From positions 1 through 64,000 of the forward strand of contig JANQNP010000103.1 in the NCBI GenBank assembly GCA_028279505.1: a DNA stretch of 64,000 nt, written 5' to 3'. The notes below the pieces were generated by a model that made no database searches, had not been told where the DNA came from, and worked only from the letters and a program-made list of their open reading frames with translations. The position numbers were made by a program, and so were the translations under genes. How positions within the stretch are numbered: position 1 is the stretch's first letter; each line of letters begins with the position of its first letter. Below are positions 16,479 through 24,976 of the stretch, piece after piece. The DNA is from Dehalococcoidia bacterium. GTDB taxonomy: Bacteria; Chloroflexota; Dehalococcoidia; UBA2979.

Positions 16479-18107
16479 CTAGCGCGCGCGGGTGCGGGTG
16501 AGCGGGATCGGCTCGATGGCGGCCGCAGTGTCCACGGCCGCGCGGGCGACAACGAAGCTGGTTTCGTAGGCGTAGATCGCGGCCTGGGTGCGGTCGCGAA
16601 GCCCGAGCTTCGAGAGCACCCGCTTCACGTGCGTCTTCACCGTGCCCTCTGAGATCACGAAGGTCTCGGCGATGGCGGCGTTGGAGTAGCCGCGCGCGAT
16701 CAGGGTGAGGACTTCGCGCTCGCGAGTCGTGAGCGCGTCCAGCGGTTCGACTGTGGCGACGAGGAGCGGCGCGTCCAGTTCGGGGACGAGCTGGTTCGCG
16801 AGCGGTTCGGCCGTTGCGGGCGGGGCCGGGGGTGGCTCGCTCGGTGTCAGCCGCAGTGGGGGCGCCGGTGAGGCGGCGATCGACGCGGCGGGACGTACGA
16901 CGTCGGAGGCCGGCGCCGGTGGTGTAGCGCCGGCCGTCGGATCCGGGGGCTCCTTCGGTCGGACGTGCTCGTGATCGGCGGGTGTGGCGGCTGCCGGTGG
17001 CTCGGGGTCGGCGCCGGGCGTGACCTCGGACGACGTTGCGGCTCGTGGCGGTTCGGCGTCGGGGGGCGCGACGTCGGGTGGTCGGACCTCGGGCGCCTCG
17101 ATCTCCGCGGGCGGGGGCGCGTCGAGTGGCGCGACGTCGGGCTGGGCCTCGGGTGGTCGGGGTAGGGGTTCGGCGGCGGGCGGGGTCTCGACCTCGGGAG
17201 CTGGCTCGGCGGGGAGGGGTGCGGGCGCCGGGGGGAGGGCGACGGTCTCTTCGAGGGCCGGGGCGACGGTTTCTTCCAGAGCCGGGGCGACTGGGTCTCC
17301 GGGATCGCCGGGGTCGCCGTCGGCGGGCGGCGCCTCGGGGCCGTCGAGAGCGCCGCCGGGGGGTGGGTCGTCGGTGGGCTGGGTCGGGGGCGGCGTGTCC
17401 GCGGGGCCGAGGGGGATCGGTTCGGCGCGGCTGCCGAGCATGAGGCGGGCCCAGGAGGCGTGGATGGCGGTCGCGATGTTGATGGTGTGGACGAGCACGA
17501 AGTAGACGAGCAGTCCGACGGGGACGAGCGCGACGCCGATCTCGCCGGGCTCGTTGAGGATGGTGGACCAGAACCCGAGGTCGATGGAGACGGTGACGGC
17601 TTCGTTCACCTCGGTGCCGTCGATGTACGTGGCGTAGAAGGGGGCGCCGATGAAGGCGCCGGCGACGGCGCCGCCGACGACGAGCAGGCAGAAGGCGGCG
17701 ATGCCGATGGGGAACTGGACGAAGAGGTAGACGAGCCCGGTCCAGGTGGAGGGGTCGATGAGGCGGGTCTTCACCTGCTGCCGGAACGACTGGCCTCGTT
17801 CGATGCCGGTGGGCGGCCGGCGGAGCTCGATGCCGGCGACGTGACGGACCCGCCAGGCCTCGAGATCCCCGAACCAGCGCGAGATGTAGAGGCCGAGCAG
17901 CAGGACGACGGGGCCGATCAGGGTCCAGATCAGGGAGCCGCCGACGGCGAGGGTGACGACGAGGAAGACGAAGGAGGCGATCCCGAGGGGGAACATCAGG
18001 CCGAGGTGGACGGCGCGGACGAAGGTCATGGGGTGCACGGTGGGCAGCAGAAGCTTCGCCGGCCATGACCAGCGCGCCGGGTAGGCGGCGGCGAACGCGT
18101 CCAACAT
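16479..18107 (-). CDS. Membrane sensor-domain LuxR regulator with long Pro/Ala/Glu linker
   Basis: 542 residues. The N-terminal ~215 residues contain paired hydrophobic helices (FVRAVHLGLMFPLGIASFVF, LIWTLIGPVVLLLGLYISRW, IAAFCLLVVGGAVAGAFIGA, VGLLVYFVLVHTINI) and match the putative sensor domain normally found in front of actinobacterial histidine kinases. A low-complexity linker rich in Pro, Ala, Asp and Glu follows (~residues 235-445). The end is a LuxR helix-turn-helix (LTTREREVLTLIARGYSNAA, then VISEGTVKTHVKRVLSKLGL). There is no kinase or receiver, so sensing and DNA binding lie in one chain. The upstream SD is GGAAGGAGG. Confidence 0.82.
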   Translation of the reverse strand: MLDAFAAAYPARWSWPAKLLLPTVHPMTFVRAVHLGLMFPLGIASFVFLVVTLAVGGSLIWTLIGPVVLLLGLYISRWFGDLEAWRVRHVAGIELRRPPTGIERGQSFRQQVKTRLIDPSTWTGLVYLFVQFPIGIAAFCLLVVGGAVAGAFIGAPFYATYIDGTEVNEAVTVSIDLGFWSTILNEPGEIGVALVPVGLLVYFVLVHTINIATAIHASWARLMLGSRAEPIPLGPADTPPPTQPTDDPPPGGALDGPEAPPADGDPGDPGDPVAPALEETVAPALEETVALPPAPAPLPAEPAPEVETPPAAEPLPRPPEAQPDVAPLDAPPPAEIEAPEVRPPDVAPPDAEPPRAATSSEVTPGADPEPPAAATPADHEHVRPKEPPDPTAGATPPAPASDVVRPAASIAASPAPPLRLTPSEPPPAPPATAEPLANQLVPELDAPLLVATVEPLDALTTREREVLTLIARGYSNAAIAETFVISEGTVKTHVKRVLSKLGLRDRTQAAIYAYETSFVVARAAVDTAAAIEPIPLTRTRAR

Positions 18108-18290
18108 CGGCAGCCTCCTTCCCCTGACCCGTCCGGCGACGGGGATCGCTCAGGCCGGGATTAACGGTCCAACCCGAGGCGACATTATGCGTCTCTCTTT
18201 CGGAGGATTGCCGTCCGAGCCCGTCGTGACTGGGGTTTCGGCGGTCCGCGGGGCTCCCGCGGCGCGGATTCCGTCACTCCGTCTCGTCCG

Positions 18291-18533
18291 TCAGAGGTAG
18301 GCGACGACGCTCCAGGCGACGAAGAACGCGGCGAATCCGATGGTGACGTAGCGCTTGAACTGGCTTTCTGGCGCTTCCCGGTTCCGCTGCTCATACACGT
18401 AGAGCCGGACGCGTTCAGCGAAGTCAGCGATCAGGTACGCGAGGACGACTCCCAGACCGCCTACGATCAGTACACGCACCATGGTTTGCGGGTCTCCATC
18501 AGGCTGGATCGGGGTGATTCCGGTGTCGGCCAC
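18291..18533 (-). CDS. Small membrane protein (80 aa), unknown
   Basis: Two hydrophobic segments (VRVLIVGGLGVVLAYLIADF and VTIGFAAFFVAWSVVAYL) flank a charged loop with RLYVYEQRNREAPESQFKRY. The GTG at 18533 has no clear SD. An ATG at 18482 with GGAG upstream would give a 63-residue version and is equally plausible. There is no recognised family. Confidence 0.55.
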   Translation of the reverse strand: MADTGITPIQPDGDPQTMVRVLIVGGLGVVLAYLIADFAERVRLYVYEQRNREAPESQFKRYVTIGFAAFFVAWSVVAYL

Positions 18534-18617
18534 GATAGCGATTTCTTACGCTCGATGGGCGTCCGCACCTACGGCCTGCTCGTTATCACGGGAGATCGAG
18601 TCGTCGATGATTCCGGT

Positions 18618-19406
18618 ATGAGTACCCGACGTGTCCGCCTGCATGTCCTCACGCTGACCGCCGTCGCGTTCGCGACGGTGGGGCTCCTGATCGCCCAGTC
18701 GCCGTTCTCCGCGGAGGCCGCGATGAGCGCGGCCGAGCGGGAGGTGCTGGAGCTGGTCAACGAGGAGCGGGCGCGCAACGGCCTGGGCCCGCTGGTGGCG
18801 ACCGAGACGCTGGATGCGGCCGCGGCGTGGCTTGCCGCCGACCTCTCGACGATCGACGGGCTGAACCACACCGACACGCTGGGACGGAGTCTGCGCGACC
18901 GGCTGAACGCGTTCGACTACCCCTCGAACTCGACGATCCGCGAGAACATCGCAGCCGGGTACTCGACGCCATCGTCGGTGGTGAAGGGGTGGATCGAGTC
19001 GCCGGGCCATTACGCCAACATCCTGGCTGACGAGGCCGAGGCCGCAGGCGTCGCCCTGTACGAGGCGCCGGGGACGACGTACCGCTACTTCTGGGTGATC
19101 AACTTCGGGTCGGTGGTCGACTCGAACGCACCCGGCGGCAGCCTGGTTCCCGCGGCGCCGGTCGACGCGGTCGAGCTGAGCGGCTCGGTGCCCTCGAAGG
19201 GTGTTGGGCTGATGGTGGTGCAGGAGCCGGCGGCGCCGTCGCAGCTGGTCGCCTCGGTTGCGGCCGAGGGCTGCCAAGGGCCGACGGTGTGGATCACCTC
19301 GGATGGTGCGTTCATCGGCTACGTGCCGGGCGCGCCGGCGTTCGTGAACCAGGCGTTCCCGACGTCGCTGGCTCCCGGAACGCCGTTCGTCGTCACCTGC
19401 GGCTAG
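18618..19406 (+). CDS. Secreted CAP/SCP-domain protein (YkwD-like)
   Basis: 262 residues. The N-terminus has RR then a hydrophobic stretch LTLTAVAFATVGLLIAQSPF and an ASA-like cleavage region, i.e. a signal peptide. The CAP domain follows: REVLELVNEERARNGLGPL, a His in LNHTDTLG, RENIAAGYSTPSSVVKGWIE, SPGHYANIL, and YFWVINFG. The last ~90 residues are an additional unrecognised domain with two cysteines (GCQGPTVWITSDG ... FVVTCG). CAP proteins act outside the cell; their bacterial function is mostly unknown. Confidence 0.88.
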   Translation: MSTRRVRLHVLTLTAVAFATVGLLIAQSPFSAEAAMSAAEREVLELVNEERARNGLGPLVATETLDAAAAWLAADLSTIDGLNHTDTLGRSLRDRLNAFDYPSNSTIRENIAAGYSTPSSVVKGWIESPGHYANILADEAEAAGVALYEAPGTTYRYFWVINFGSVVDSNAPGGSLVPAAPVDAVELSGSVPSKGVGLMVVQEPAAPSQLVASVAAEGCQGPTVWITSDGAFIGYVPGAPAFVNQAFPTSLAPGTPFVVTCG

Positions 19407-19559
19407 CCGCCGCCGTTTGTCGTCACCCGCGGCTAGCCGCCGCTGGCGGTCGTTCCTCGGAGCGCCGCCCACCCTCACAGCTGTTGTCGAGTCGGGTCCG
19501 GCGTCCGGTCCGTACCGTCGCCGCGCGCTACGATCTGGCTGAACTCGCACGGGGGTGTG

Positions 19560-20006
19560 ATGAAGCTGCTGGTGGCCGCCGACGGCTCGGACAAGTTGCG
19601 GAGCGCGGCGCTGCCCGCGATCGCAAAGCTTGCCGCCGACGCCGATCCTGAGGTGATCGTGCTGCACGTAGTGCGTGCGGCGACGGAGGCGTGGAGCGAC
19701 GAGGAGCTGAAACAGGTGATGGCCGAGCGCCAGCACCGGATGGAAGCGCTGGTCGCCGATTCGGACATCGCCGTGCAGGTGCTGATCGAGGCGCTGCCGT
19801 ACGGCAGCGACATGCACCGCTACATCACGCTGCGCGCCGCGGACCTCGAGGCCGGCGCGATCGTGGTCACGAGCAAGCGGGCGACGGGGCTGATGGGCAG
19901 CCTGCTGGGCAGCATCGCCCGGGGTGTGCTCCGTGACAGCCCAGTACCTGTGATCATCGTGCGCCCGTCCGAGGGGACGGGTGACGAGCCGTCGCCGTTC
20001 GACTAG
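19560..20006 (+). CDS. UspA-family universal stress protein
   Basis: A single 148-residue Usp domain. It begins MKLLVAADGSDKLRSAAL and ends with GLMGSLLGSIARGVLRDSPV then PVIIVRP, which carries the ATP-type glycine loop G-x2-G-x9-G-S/T in slightly altered form. Usp proteins are cytosolic stress-response proteins. The ATG at 19560 is preferred over the GTG three bases earlier. The stop overlaps the convergent epimerase stop by four bases. Confidence 0.88.
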   Translation: MKLLVAADGSDKLRSAALPAIAKLAADADPEVIVLHVVRAATEAWSDEELKQVMAERQHRMEALVADSDIAVQVLIEALPYGSDMHRYITLRAADLEAGAIVVTSKRATGLMGSLLGSIARGVLRDSPVPVIIVRPSEGTGDEPSPFD

Positions 20007-20953
20007 CTGTTCGCCTGACCCTCGGTAGCTAGCGAGTCGCGGAACCAGTCGACCGTGCGGGCGACGCCGTCCTCGAAGGTGACGAGTGGGCGCCAGTCCC
20101 AGACGCGGGCGGCCTTGGCGGGGTCGAGCGCGATGCGCTGGATGTCGCCGGGGCGGTCGTCGGCGTAGTTGCTGGGCCGCTCGTAGCCGGTGAGCCGGGC
20201 GAGGGTCTCGAAGATCGAGCCGGTCGAGATCTCGATTCCGGTGCTGATGTCGCAGACGTCCGGGGCGCCGGCGGCGGCGCGGATCACGGCCTCCACGGTG
20301 TCGTCGATGTAGACGTAGTCGCGGGTTTGGCTGCCGTCGCCGAAGAGGGTGACCGGCTCACCCTGGAGCATCGCGCGGGCGACGATGGCGATGACGCCGG
20401 CCTCGCCGTGCGGGTTCTGGCCCGGGCCGTAGATGTTCGAGGGGCGGAGGATCGAGACCTCCATGCCCGACTGTTGGGAGACGACGCCGAGGTAGATCTC
20501 GGCGGCGGCCTTGGAGGCGCCGTAGACGGACATCGGTGCGACGGCCGTCTCCTCGTTGGCGGGGAGCTGGTCGGGCGGTGGCTCGCCGTGCAGGGCACCA
20601 CCCGTGGAGATGAAAACGAAGCGCCGGGTCCCGGCAGCGGCGGCGGCGAGCGCGAGTTCGAGTGTGGCGAGGGCGTTGGTCTCCACGTCCGTGCGCGGTT
20701 CGCGCATGGAGACGGCGACCGAGGCCTGCGCGGCGATGTGGAAGACGACGTCTGGTCGGAGTTCCTCGACGAGCGTGGAGACGCGCTGCTGATCGCGGAT
20801 GTCGAGCGTCACCTCGCGGACGGCGGGGTCGAAGGTGCCGGCGGGTGGCGCGACGTCGAGGCCGGTGACCTCGAAACCGTCGGCGACGAGGCGGCGGGTG
20901 ACGTGGCCGCCGACGAACCCGGACGAGCCGGTGACGAGGGCGCGTGGCGCCAT
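20003..20953 (-). CDS. NAD-dependent sugar-nucleotide epimerase/dehydratase
   Basis: 316 residues, extended SDR. It has GSSGFVGGHV for NAD(P) binding, the YGASKAAAE catalytic Tyr-Lys pair, and LRPSNIYGPGQNPHGEAGVI typical of UDP-glucose 4-epimerase/GDP-mannose dehydratase relatives. The sugar substrate cannot be decided. A tandem 19-bp repeat lies 33 bases upstream of the start and may be a regulator site. The gene stands alone, not in a polysaccharide cluster. Confidence 0.9.
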   Translation of the reverse strand: MAPRALVTGSSGFVGGHVTRRLVADGFEVTGLDVAPPAGTFDPAVREVTLDIRDQQRVSTLVEELRPDVVFHIAAQASVAVSMREPRTDVETNALATLELALAAAAAGTRRFVFISTGGALHGEPPPDQLPANEETAVAPMSVYGASKAAAEIYLGVVSQQSGMEVSILRPSNIYGPGQNPHGEAGVIAIVARAMLQGEPVTLFGDGSQTRDYVYIDDTVEAVIRAAAGAPDVCDISTGIEISTGSIFETLARLTGYERPSNYADDRPGDIQRIALDPAKAARVWDWRPLVTFEDGVARTVDWFRDSLATEGQANS

Positions 20954-20985
20954 GCTGGGTCCTCTCGATCAGCGGGGTGCCTCGG

Positions 20986-21050
20986 ACGGTCGAGTTCTCA
21001 TCGAACGGTCGAGTTCTCCTCGAACGGTCGAGTTCTCCTCGAACGGTCGG
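20986..21050. repeat. 19-bp tandem repeat (3.4 copies) upstream of the epimerase gene
   Basis: The unit is ACGGTCGAGTTCTCCTCGA, three full copies (the first with one change) plus an 8-base partial copy. Each contains partly palindromic GTTC/GAAC arms, e.g. GAAC-GGTCGA-GTTC. It lies directly upstream of the leftward epimerase start, consistent with a multi-site operator or a slippage product. Confidence 0.8.
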
Positions 21051-21128
21051 GGTCGTCCGAGTATCGGGAGGGGAGGGGGCGCGGGGCAATCGCGCGCCTG
21101 GCGGCGCGCGGTGGTGAGGCGGGCCGGG

Positions 21129-21515
21129 TTAGCGCTCGGGCCAGCCTTCGGCCTCGTGGGGGTTGATATCGCCGTAGTAGACGACGGAACAGGCGTACCA
21201 CTCGGCGTCGGAGAACCAGCAGTAGTCAGAAGCCCAGGCGGGGCGGACGGCGGGGCGCTGCGTCAGGCTGGCATCCATGACGCCGTTGTCGAGGCAGTCG
21301 CGCGCGTGGGCGAGTTCGTGGACGAGCGTCTCAAGGCTGACGGTGGGGGAGAGCCAGAGCTCCGGTCCGCTCGCGGGGCAGCCGAGGGCGGCTTCGGCCT
21401 CGCGGGCGTTGCCGTAGAGGTCGGTGAATTTCACCGGGCCGTCGAGGCGGTGCACGGTCAGATCGGGCGCGACGATGCTCCACAGCGCGATCAGCATGGG
21501 GATCAGTACCTGCAC
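21129..21515 (-). CDS. Small secreted protein with HExxH zinc-protease-like motif
   Basis: 128 residues. A short hydrophobic N-terminus (MQVLIPMLIALWSIVA) suggests export. The centre has SLETLVHELAHARDCLDNG, an HExxH motif of the gluzincin/metzincin type. Three cysteines flank it (ALGCPAS, RDCLDN, DYCWFS) plus one in WYACSVVYYG. The protein is too short for a full protease; related domains occur as stand-alone secreted proteins. The function is unproven. Confidence 0.6.
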   Translation of the reverse strand: MQVLIPMLIALWSIVAPDLTVHRLDGPVKFTDLYGNAREAEAALGCPASGPELWLSPTVSLETLVHELAHARDCLDNGVMDASLTQRPAVRPAWASDYCWFSDAEWYACSVVYYGDINPHEAEGWPER

Positions 21516-21766
21516 GTGCCGTTCCTCGCTCAGCGGTGGACGGTGACCACCTCTGTGATTGGTCGGCAGAAGCAGGGGTTTCCCGTAGGGGTTGACCTGA
21601 CAACGGCTACAAGTTGTCCTGACGGCGATTACCCGTAGTCGCGGCGCAGGCGGCTCGGGGGCGGGTGTCGGGATCCTCGGTGGGTTGATCGGGGGCTGGC
21701 GGGTCGCGCGCCGGGTCGCCCTCGGTCAGCGGATCAGCCTCGGTGGGTGGCCGGTAGACTCGCGGG

Positions 21767-22477
21767 ATGTGCGGGCGCTTCACGCTGACGATCGAGGATC
21801 GCGAGCTGATCGCGGCGCTGCTCGGTGTGCCGCTGGATGACGTCGATGAGTCGTGGCAGCCGCGGTGGAACGTGGCGCCGATGCAGGAGCACTGGATCGT
21901 GCGCGCGACGAGCAACGGGGAGGACCGTGAGCTGGTGCGGGCGACGTGGGGCCTCGTGAACGCCTGGGACCGCGACCGGAACGGCGGAGCGCGGCAGATC
22001 AACGCGCGGGCGGAGTCGCTGGAGGAGCGTCCGGCCTATCGCGACGCGTTCCGGGTGGCGCGCTGCCTCGTGCCGGCGGACGGGTTCTACGAGTGGACCG
22101 GGGAGCGGGAGGCGCGACGGCCGTTCTGGATCCACCGGCCGGATGACAGTCTCGTGCTGTTCGCCGGGTTGTACGCCGAGGCGCAGTTGCCGGGCGAGGT
22201 GCGGCCGACGACGACGTTCACGATCGTGACGACGGAGGCGCGCGGCGTGCCGAGTCAGATCCACCCTCGGATGCCGGTGATCCTCGATGGGGACGAAGCC
22301 GCGGATGCGTGGCTGGCGCGGGGGCAGTCGCCCGAGCAGCTGCGGGCACTGCTGCGGCCAGCGCCCGAGGGGGCGCTGGTGGCGCGGGCGGTGAGCCGGC
22401 GGGTCAACGCGGTGGCAGCGGACGACCCGAGCTGCCTCGCGGAGGCGGAAGCGGAGACGCAGGGGGCGCTGTTCTAG
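21767..22477 (+). CDS. SRAP-domain DNA-protein crosslink protein (YedK/HMCES type)
   Basis: 236 residues. Cys2 (MCGRFTL) is the residue that binds abasic sites covalently after Met removal. Other family marks are RWNVAPMQEH, NARAESLEERPAYRDAF, RCLVPADGFYEW and the catalytic His in IHPRMPVILDG. It protects abasic sites in single-stranded DNA. It is a stand-alone gene; the ATG is preceded by a CGGGATG context with no strong SD. Confidence 0.95.
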   Translation: MCGRFTLTIEDRELIAALLGVPLDDVDESWQPRWNVAPMQEHWIVRATSNGEDRELVRATWGLVNAWDRDRNGGARQINARAESLEERPAYRDAFRVARCLVPADGFYEWTGEREARRPFWIHRPDDSLVLFAGLYAEAQLPGEVRPTTTFTIVTTEARGVPSQIHPRMPVILDGDEAADAWLARGQSPEQLRALLRPAPEGALVARAVSRRVNAVAADDPSCLAEAEAETQGALF

Positions 22478-22526
22478 TGGGCGGCGGTTGACCTCGTTGG
22501 GTTCGATTGGCCTCGGGGGGTCGGGG

Positions 22527-23015
22527 TCAGGCGAGTGACCTCGTGAAGACCTTCTTTACGCCGGGGAGGAGCTGGCGCGTGTCGACGATCTCGAGGTCGT
22601 CGACGTCGCCGCGGGTGGTGACGAACTTCTGGAGCCAGCGGCCGGCCGGCTGAGCGAGGATGACGGCGATCATCGCGGCGGTGACGGCGCTCATAAAGCC
22701 GTCGCTGCGCTTCTGCTGCTCGGCGCGGCGGCTCGCGTTCAGCGCGGCGGCTGCGGTGAAGAGACCGGTGACGGCGATGTTGGTGCCGCAGAGGGGTGAG
22801 ATGGCGAGGCCGGGCTGGCCGTTCTGCATGCGGTGCAGGGCCTCGTGGGCGCAGTCGTCGAGGACCTGCTGGTCGACCTTGCCGAGGATGAAGAAGCCGT
22901 CGCCGCTGGCGCGGCCGGCGAGGCGGCGCGGGCCGTGGCGCTCGAAGAGCACGGCGACGGTGGCGTGTTCCAGGCCGTGGTTGCGACGAACCGCGTTGAT
23001 CCAGCGTCCGAGCAT
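22527..23015 (-). CDS. DUF6391-like membrane protein
   Basis: 162 residues, starting MLGRWINAVRRNHGLEHATV, a signature I associate with DUF6391. It has hydrophobic stretches at LCGTNIAVTGLFTAAAAL and AVTAAMIAVILAQPAGRW. Conserved His residues (NHGLEHAT, CAHEALHRMQ) stand out. The function is unknown. The family name is from memory; membrane location is inferred from two hydrophobic segments. Confidence 0.7.
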   Translation of the reverse strand: MLGRWINAVRRNHGLEHATVAVLFERHGPRRLAGRASGDGFFILGKVDQQVLDDCAHEALHRMQNGQPGLAISPLCGTNIAVTGLFTAAAALNASRRAEQQKRSDGFMSAVTAAMIAVILAQPAGRWLQKFVTTRGDVDDLEIVDTRQLLPGVKKVFTRSLA

Positions 23016-23121
23016 CGGGGCTCCTCGTTCGGTCGGTGAGGTGGGTCGACGAGTATAGGGGCCGCGCGCGGCGGGCCCGACCGGGGGTTTGTTGGGCCTC
23101 GTGCGTTGCGGGGTGCTGCGG

Positions 23122-23952
23122 TCAGTCGCCGGCGACGAGGGAGGCGAAGCTGCGCATCGCGGCGAGCTGGGTGACGAGCATCGCGGCGGTGGCGGCGGCG
23201 ACGGCCAGGCCGAGTTCGCCGAAGGAGAACGAGCCGGTGGTGAACATGCGGACGCCCTCGACGAGGTAGGTGTAGGGGTTGACGGCGCTGAGGGTGGAGA
23301 TCCACCCGGGGACGAGGGCGTCGGGAACGAAGGCGGTCGAGAGCATGGTGACGGGCATGAACAGGGGGATGAGGGCGCCGAGAGACTCCGGGCTCCTCGT
23401 GCGGAGGCCGACGGCGTAGAAGAGGCCGCCGTAGGCGAGGGTCCAGAGGGCGAGGAGCGCGAGCACGACCGGCAGGCCGGTAAGGGTCATCTCCGCGCCG
23501 AGCAAGACGCCGACGGCGAGGACGACGAGGCCGGCGACGGCGACCCGACTGACGTCGAAGGCGAGGCGGCCGAGGAGGATGGCTGCCGGGCTGATCGGGA
23601 GCAGGCGGAGGCGGTCGAGGTAGCCGCTCTGCAGGTCGGTGATCAGGCCGGTGGCGGAGTAGCCGGCGCCGAACATGGCGGCCATCAGGAAGACGCCGGG
23701 GGTCATCCAAGCGGCGACGCTGACCGCGGGGAATCCGGGCACGTTGGCGAGATCGCGGTAGAGCTCCGACATGAGGAGGAGAACGAGAACGGGGAACGCC
23801 GACGGGAAGAGGAAGGCGAAGACGGGTGCGCGGAGCGACTGCGCGAGGCTGCGCCGGTAGATGAGTGCGCCGTCTCGGATCGCCTTCCTCCAGCCGGTGG
23901 ATCCGCCTCGGTGGGTGGCGTGGCGGGGTGGTTGCGCGGCGTGGATGGTCAT
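23122..23952 (-). CDS. ABC-2 type transporter permease
   Basis: 276 residues with six hydrophobic helices in the ABC-2 pattern, including WMTPGVFLMAAMFGAGYSAT and LDRLRLLPISPAAILLGRLA. It overlaps the ATPase gene by four bases (ATGA), so the pair makes a DrrAB-like exporter. Together with the divergent TetR regulator it forms a drug- or lipid-efflux module. The substrate is unknown. Confidence 0.92.
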   Translation of the reverse strand: MTIHAAQPPRHATHRGGSTGWRKAIRDGALIYRRSLAQSLRAPVFAFLFPSAFPVLVLLLMSELYRDLANVPGFPAVSVAAWMTPGVFLMAAMFGAGYSATGLITDLQSGYLDRLRLLPISPAAILLGRLAFDVSRVAVAGLVVLAVGVLLGAEMTLTGLPVVLALLALWTLAYGGLFYAVGLRTRSPESLGALIPLFMPVTMLSTAFVPDALVPGWISTLSAVNPYTYLVEGVRMFTTGSFSFGELGLAVAAATAAMLVTQLAAMRSFASLVAGD

Positions 23953-24917
23953 CGGTCGCTCGCCCTCGCTGTGGTTCCGGTGAGGGCGACGAAGACGTCT
24001 TCGAGGCTCGGTTGGTTGAGCTGGAACGCGAAGAGGTCGACGCCGGCGTCGCGGAGTTGGGCGAGGGCGCGGAGGGAGTCCTCGGTGCCGGGGGAGGGTT
24101 GTTCGAACCAGGTGTCGGGGGAGGACGGGGCGAAGCCGGGCGGGGCGGGCTGGCCAGCCGCCAGCCTGATCCGGAGCGTGGTGGGTCCGTGCTCCTCGCG
24201 GAGGCGGTCCGGGGCACCTTCGGCGACGATCCGCCCGTTGACGAGGATGGCGAGCCGGTCAGCGAGGGCCTCGGCCTCCTCGAGGTACTGCGTGGTGAGG
24301 AAGATGGCGGTGCCCTGATCGCGTAGCTCGCGGACGCGGCTCCAGACGAGGCGCCTGCTCTGGGCGTCGAGGCCGGTCGTCGGCTCGTCGAGGAAGAGCA
24401 CTCGCGGGCCGTTGACGAGGGCGCTCGCGAGGTCGAGTCGACGCTGCATGCCGCCGGAGTAGGTGCCGATGAGGCGGCTCGCGGCCTGATCGAGGCCGAA
24501 GGCGGTCAGCAGCTCATTCGCCTGTGCGCGGGCCTCGGAGCGGGTGTGTCCCCAGAGGGCCAGCACCAACTCGAGGTGCTCGCGGCCGGTCATCTGCGGG
24601 TCGAGGGCGGCGTCCTGCATCGTGACGCCGATGGCCGCGCGTACGGCGTGTGGCGCGGTGACGACGTCGTTGCCCGCGACTTGCGCCGCGCCGGCCGAGG
24701 GGGTGGTGAGGGTGGTGAGCACCCGGACGGTGGTGGTCTTACCGGAGCCGTTTCTGCCGAGGTAGCCGAAGACCTCGCCGTAGTTCACGGTGAAGCTCGC
24801 GTCGACGAGGGCATCTACGTCGCGATAGCGCTTCGACAGGCCGCTGACCTCGATGGCCTGGTCGTGATCTGCGTTCGCGTCGGGGGCTGGCCGTTGTCGG
24901 GCGCTGAGCCGGGTCAT
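23949..24917 (-). CDS. ABC transporter ATP-binding protein (DrrA-like)
   Basis: 322 residues. Walker A is LGRNGSGKTTTVRVL, the signature YSGGMQRRLDLASALV, Walker B VLFLDEPTTGLD, and the H-loop region LTTQYLEEAEALADRLAIL. The C-terminal ~80 residues (PPGFAPSSPDTWFEQPS onward, ending LEDVFVALTG) are the usual DrrA-type extension. Its promoter region holds two palindromes shared with the divergent TetR gene, so it is probably repressed by that regulator. Confidence 0.95.
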   Translation of the reverse strand: MTRLSARQRPAPDANADHDQAIEVSGLSKRYRDVDALVDASFTVNYGEVFGYLGRNGSGKTTTVRVLTTLTTPSAGAAQVAGNDVVTAPHAVRAAIGVTMQDAALDPQMTGREHLELVLALWGHTRSEARAQANELLTAFGLDQAASRLIGTYSGGMQRRLDLASALVNGPRVLFLDEPTTGLDAQSRRLVWSRVRELRDQGTAIFLTTQYLEEAEALADRLAILVNGRIVAEGAPDRLREEHGPTTLRIRLAAGQPAPPGFAPSSPDTWFEQPSPGTEDSLRALAQLRDAGVDLFAFQLNQPSLEDVFVALTGTTARASDR

Positions 24918-24931
24918 CAGTGCTCCGTCGT

Positions 24932-24975
24932 TTTACATCGTAAAGTGGTGGCCGATCCTGCTTTTACGGCGTAAG
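24932..24975. promoter_or_regulatory. Twin palindromic operators between the ABC exporter and TetR genes
   Basis: TTTAC-ATC-GTAAA (24932-24944) and TTTAC-GGC-GTAAG (24963-24975) are two near-perfect palindromes 31 bases apart, i.e. about three helical turns, in the 59-base divergent gap. They are the natural sites for the adjacent TetR protein. The second directly abuts the ATG at 24977. Confidence 0.75.
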
Positions 24976-24976
24976 A

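Noticed and set aside
20986..21050. SOS boxes in the 19-bp repeat (GAAC...GTTC)
   Set aside because: The spacing between half-sites is 5 or 6 bases, not the 4 of the LexA consensus.
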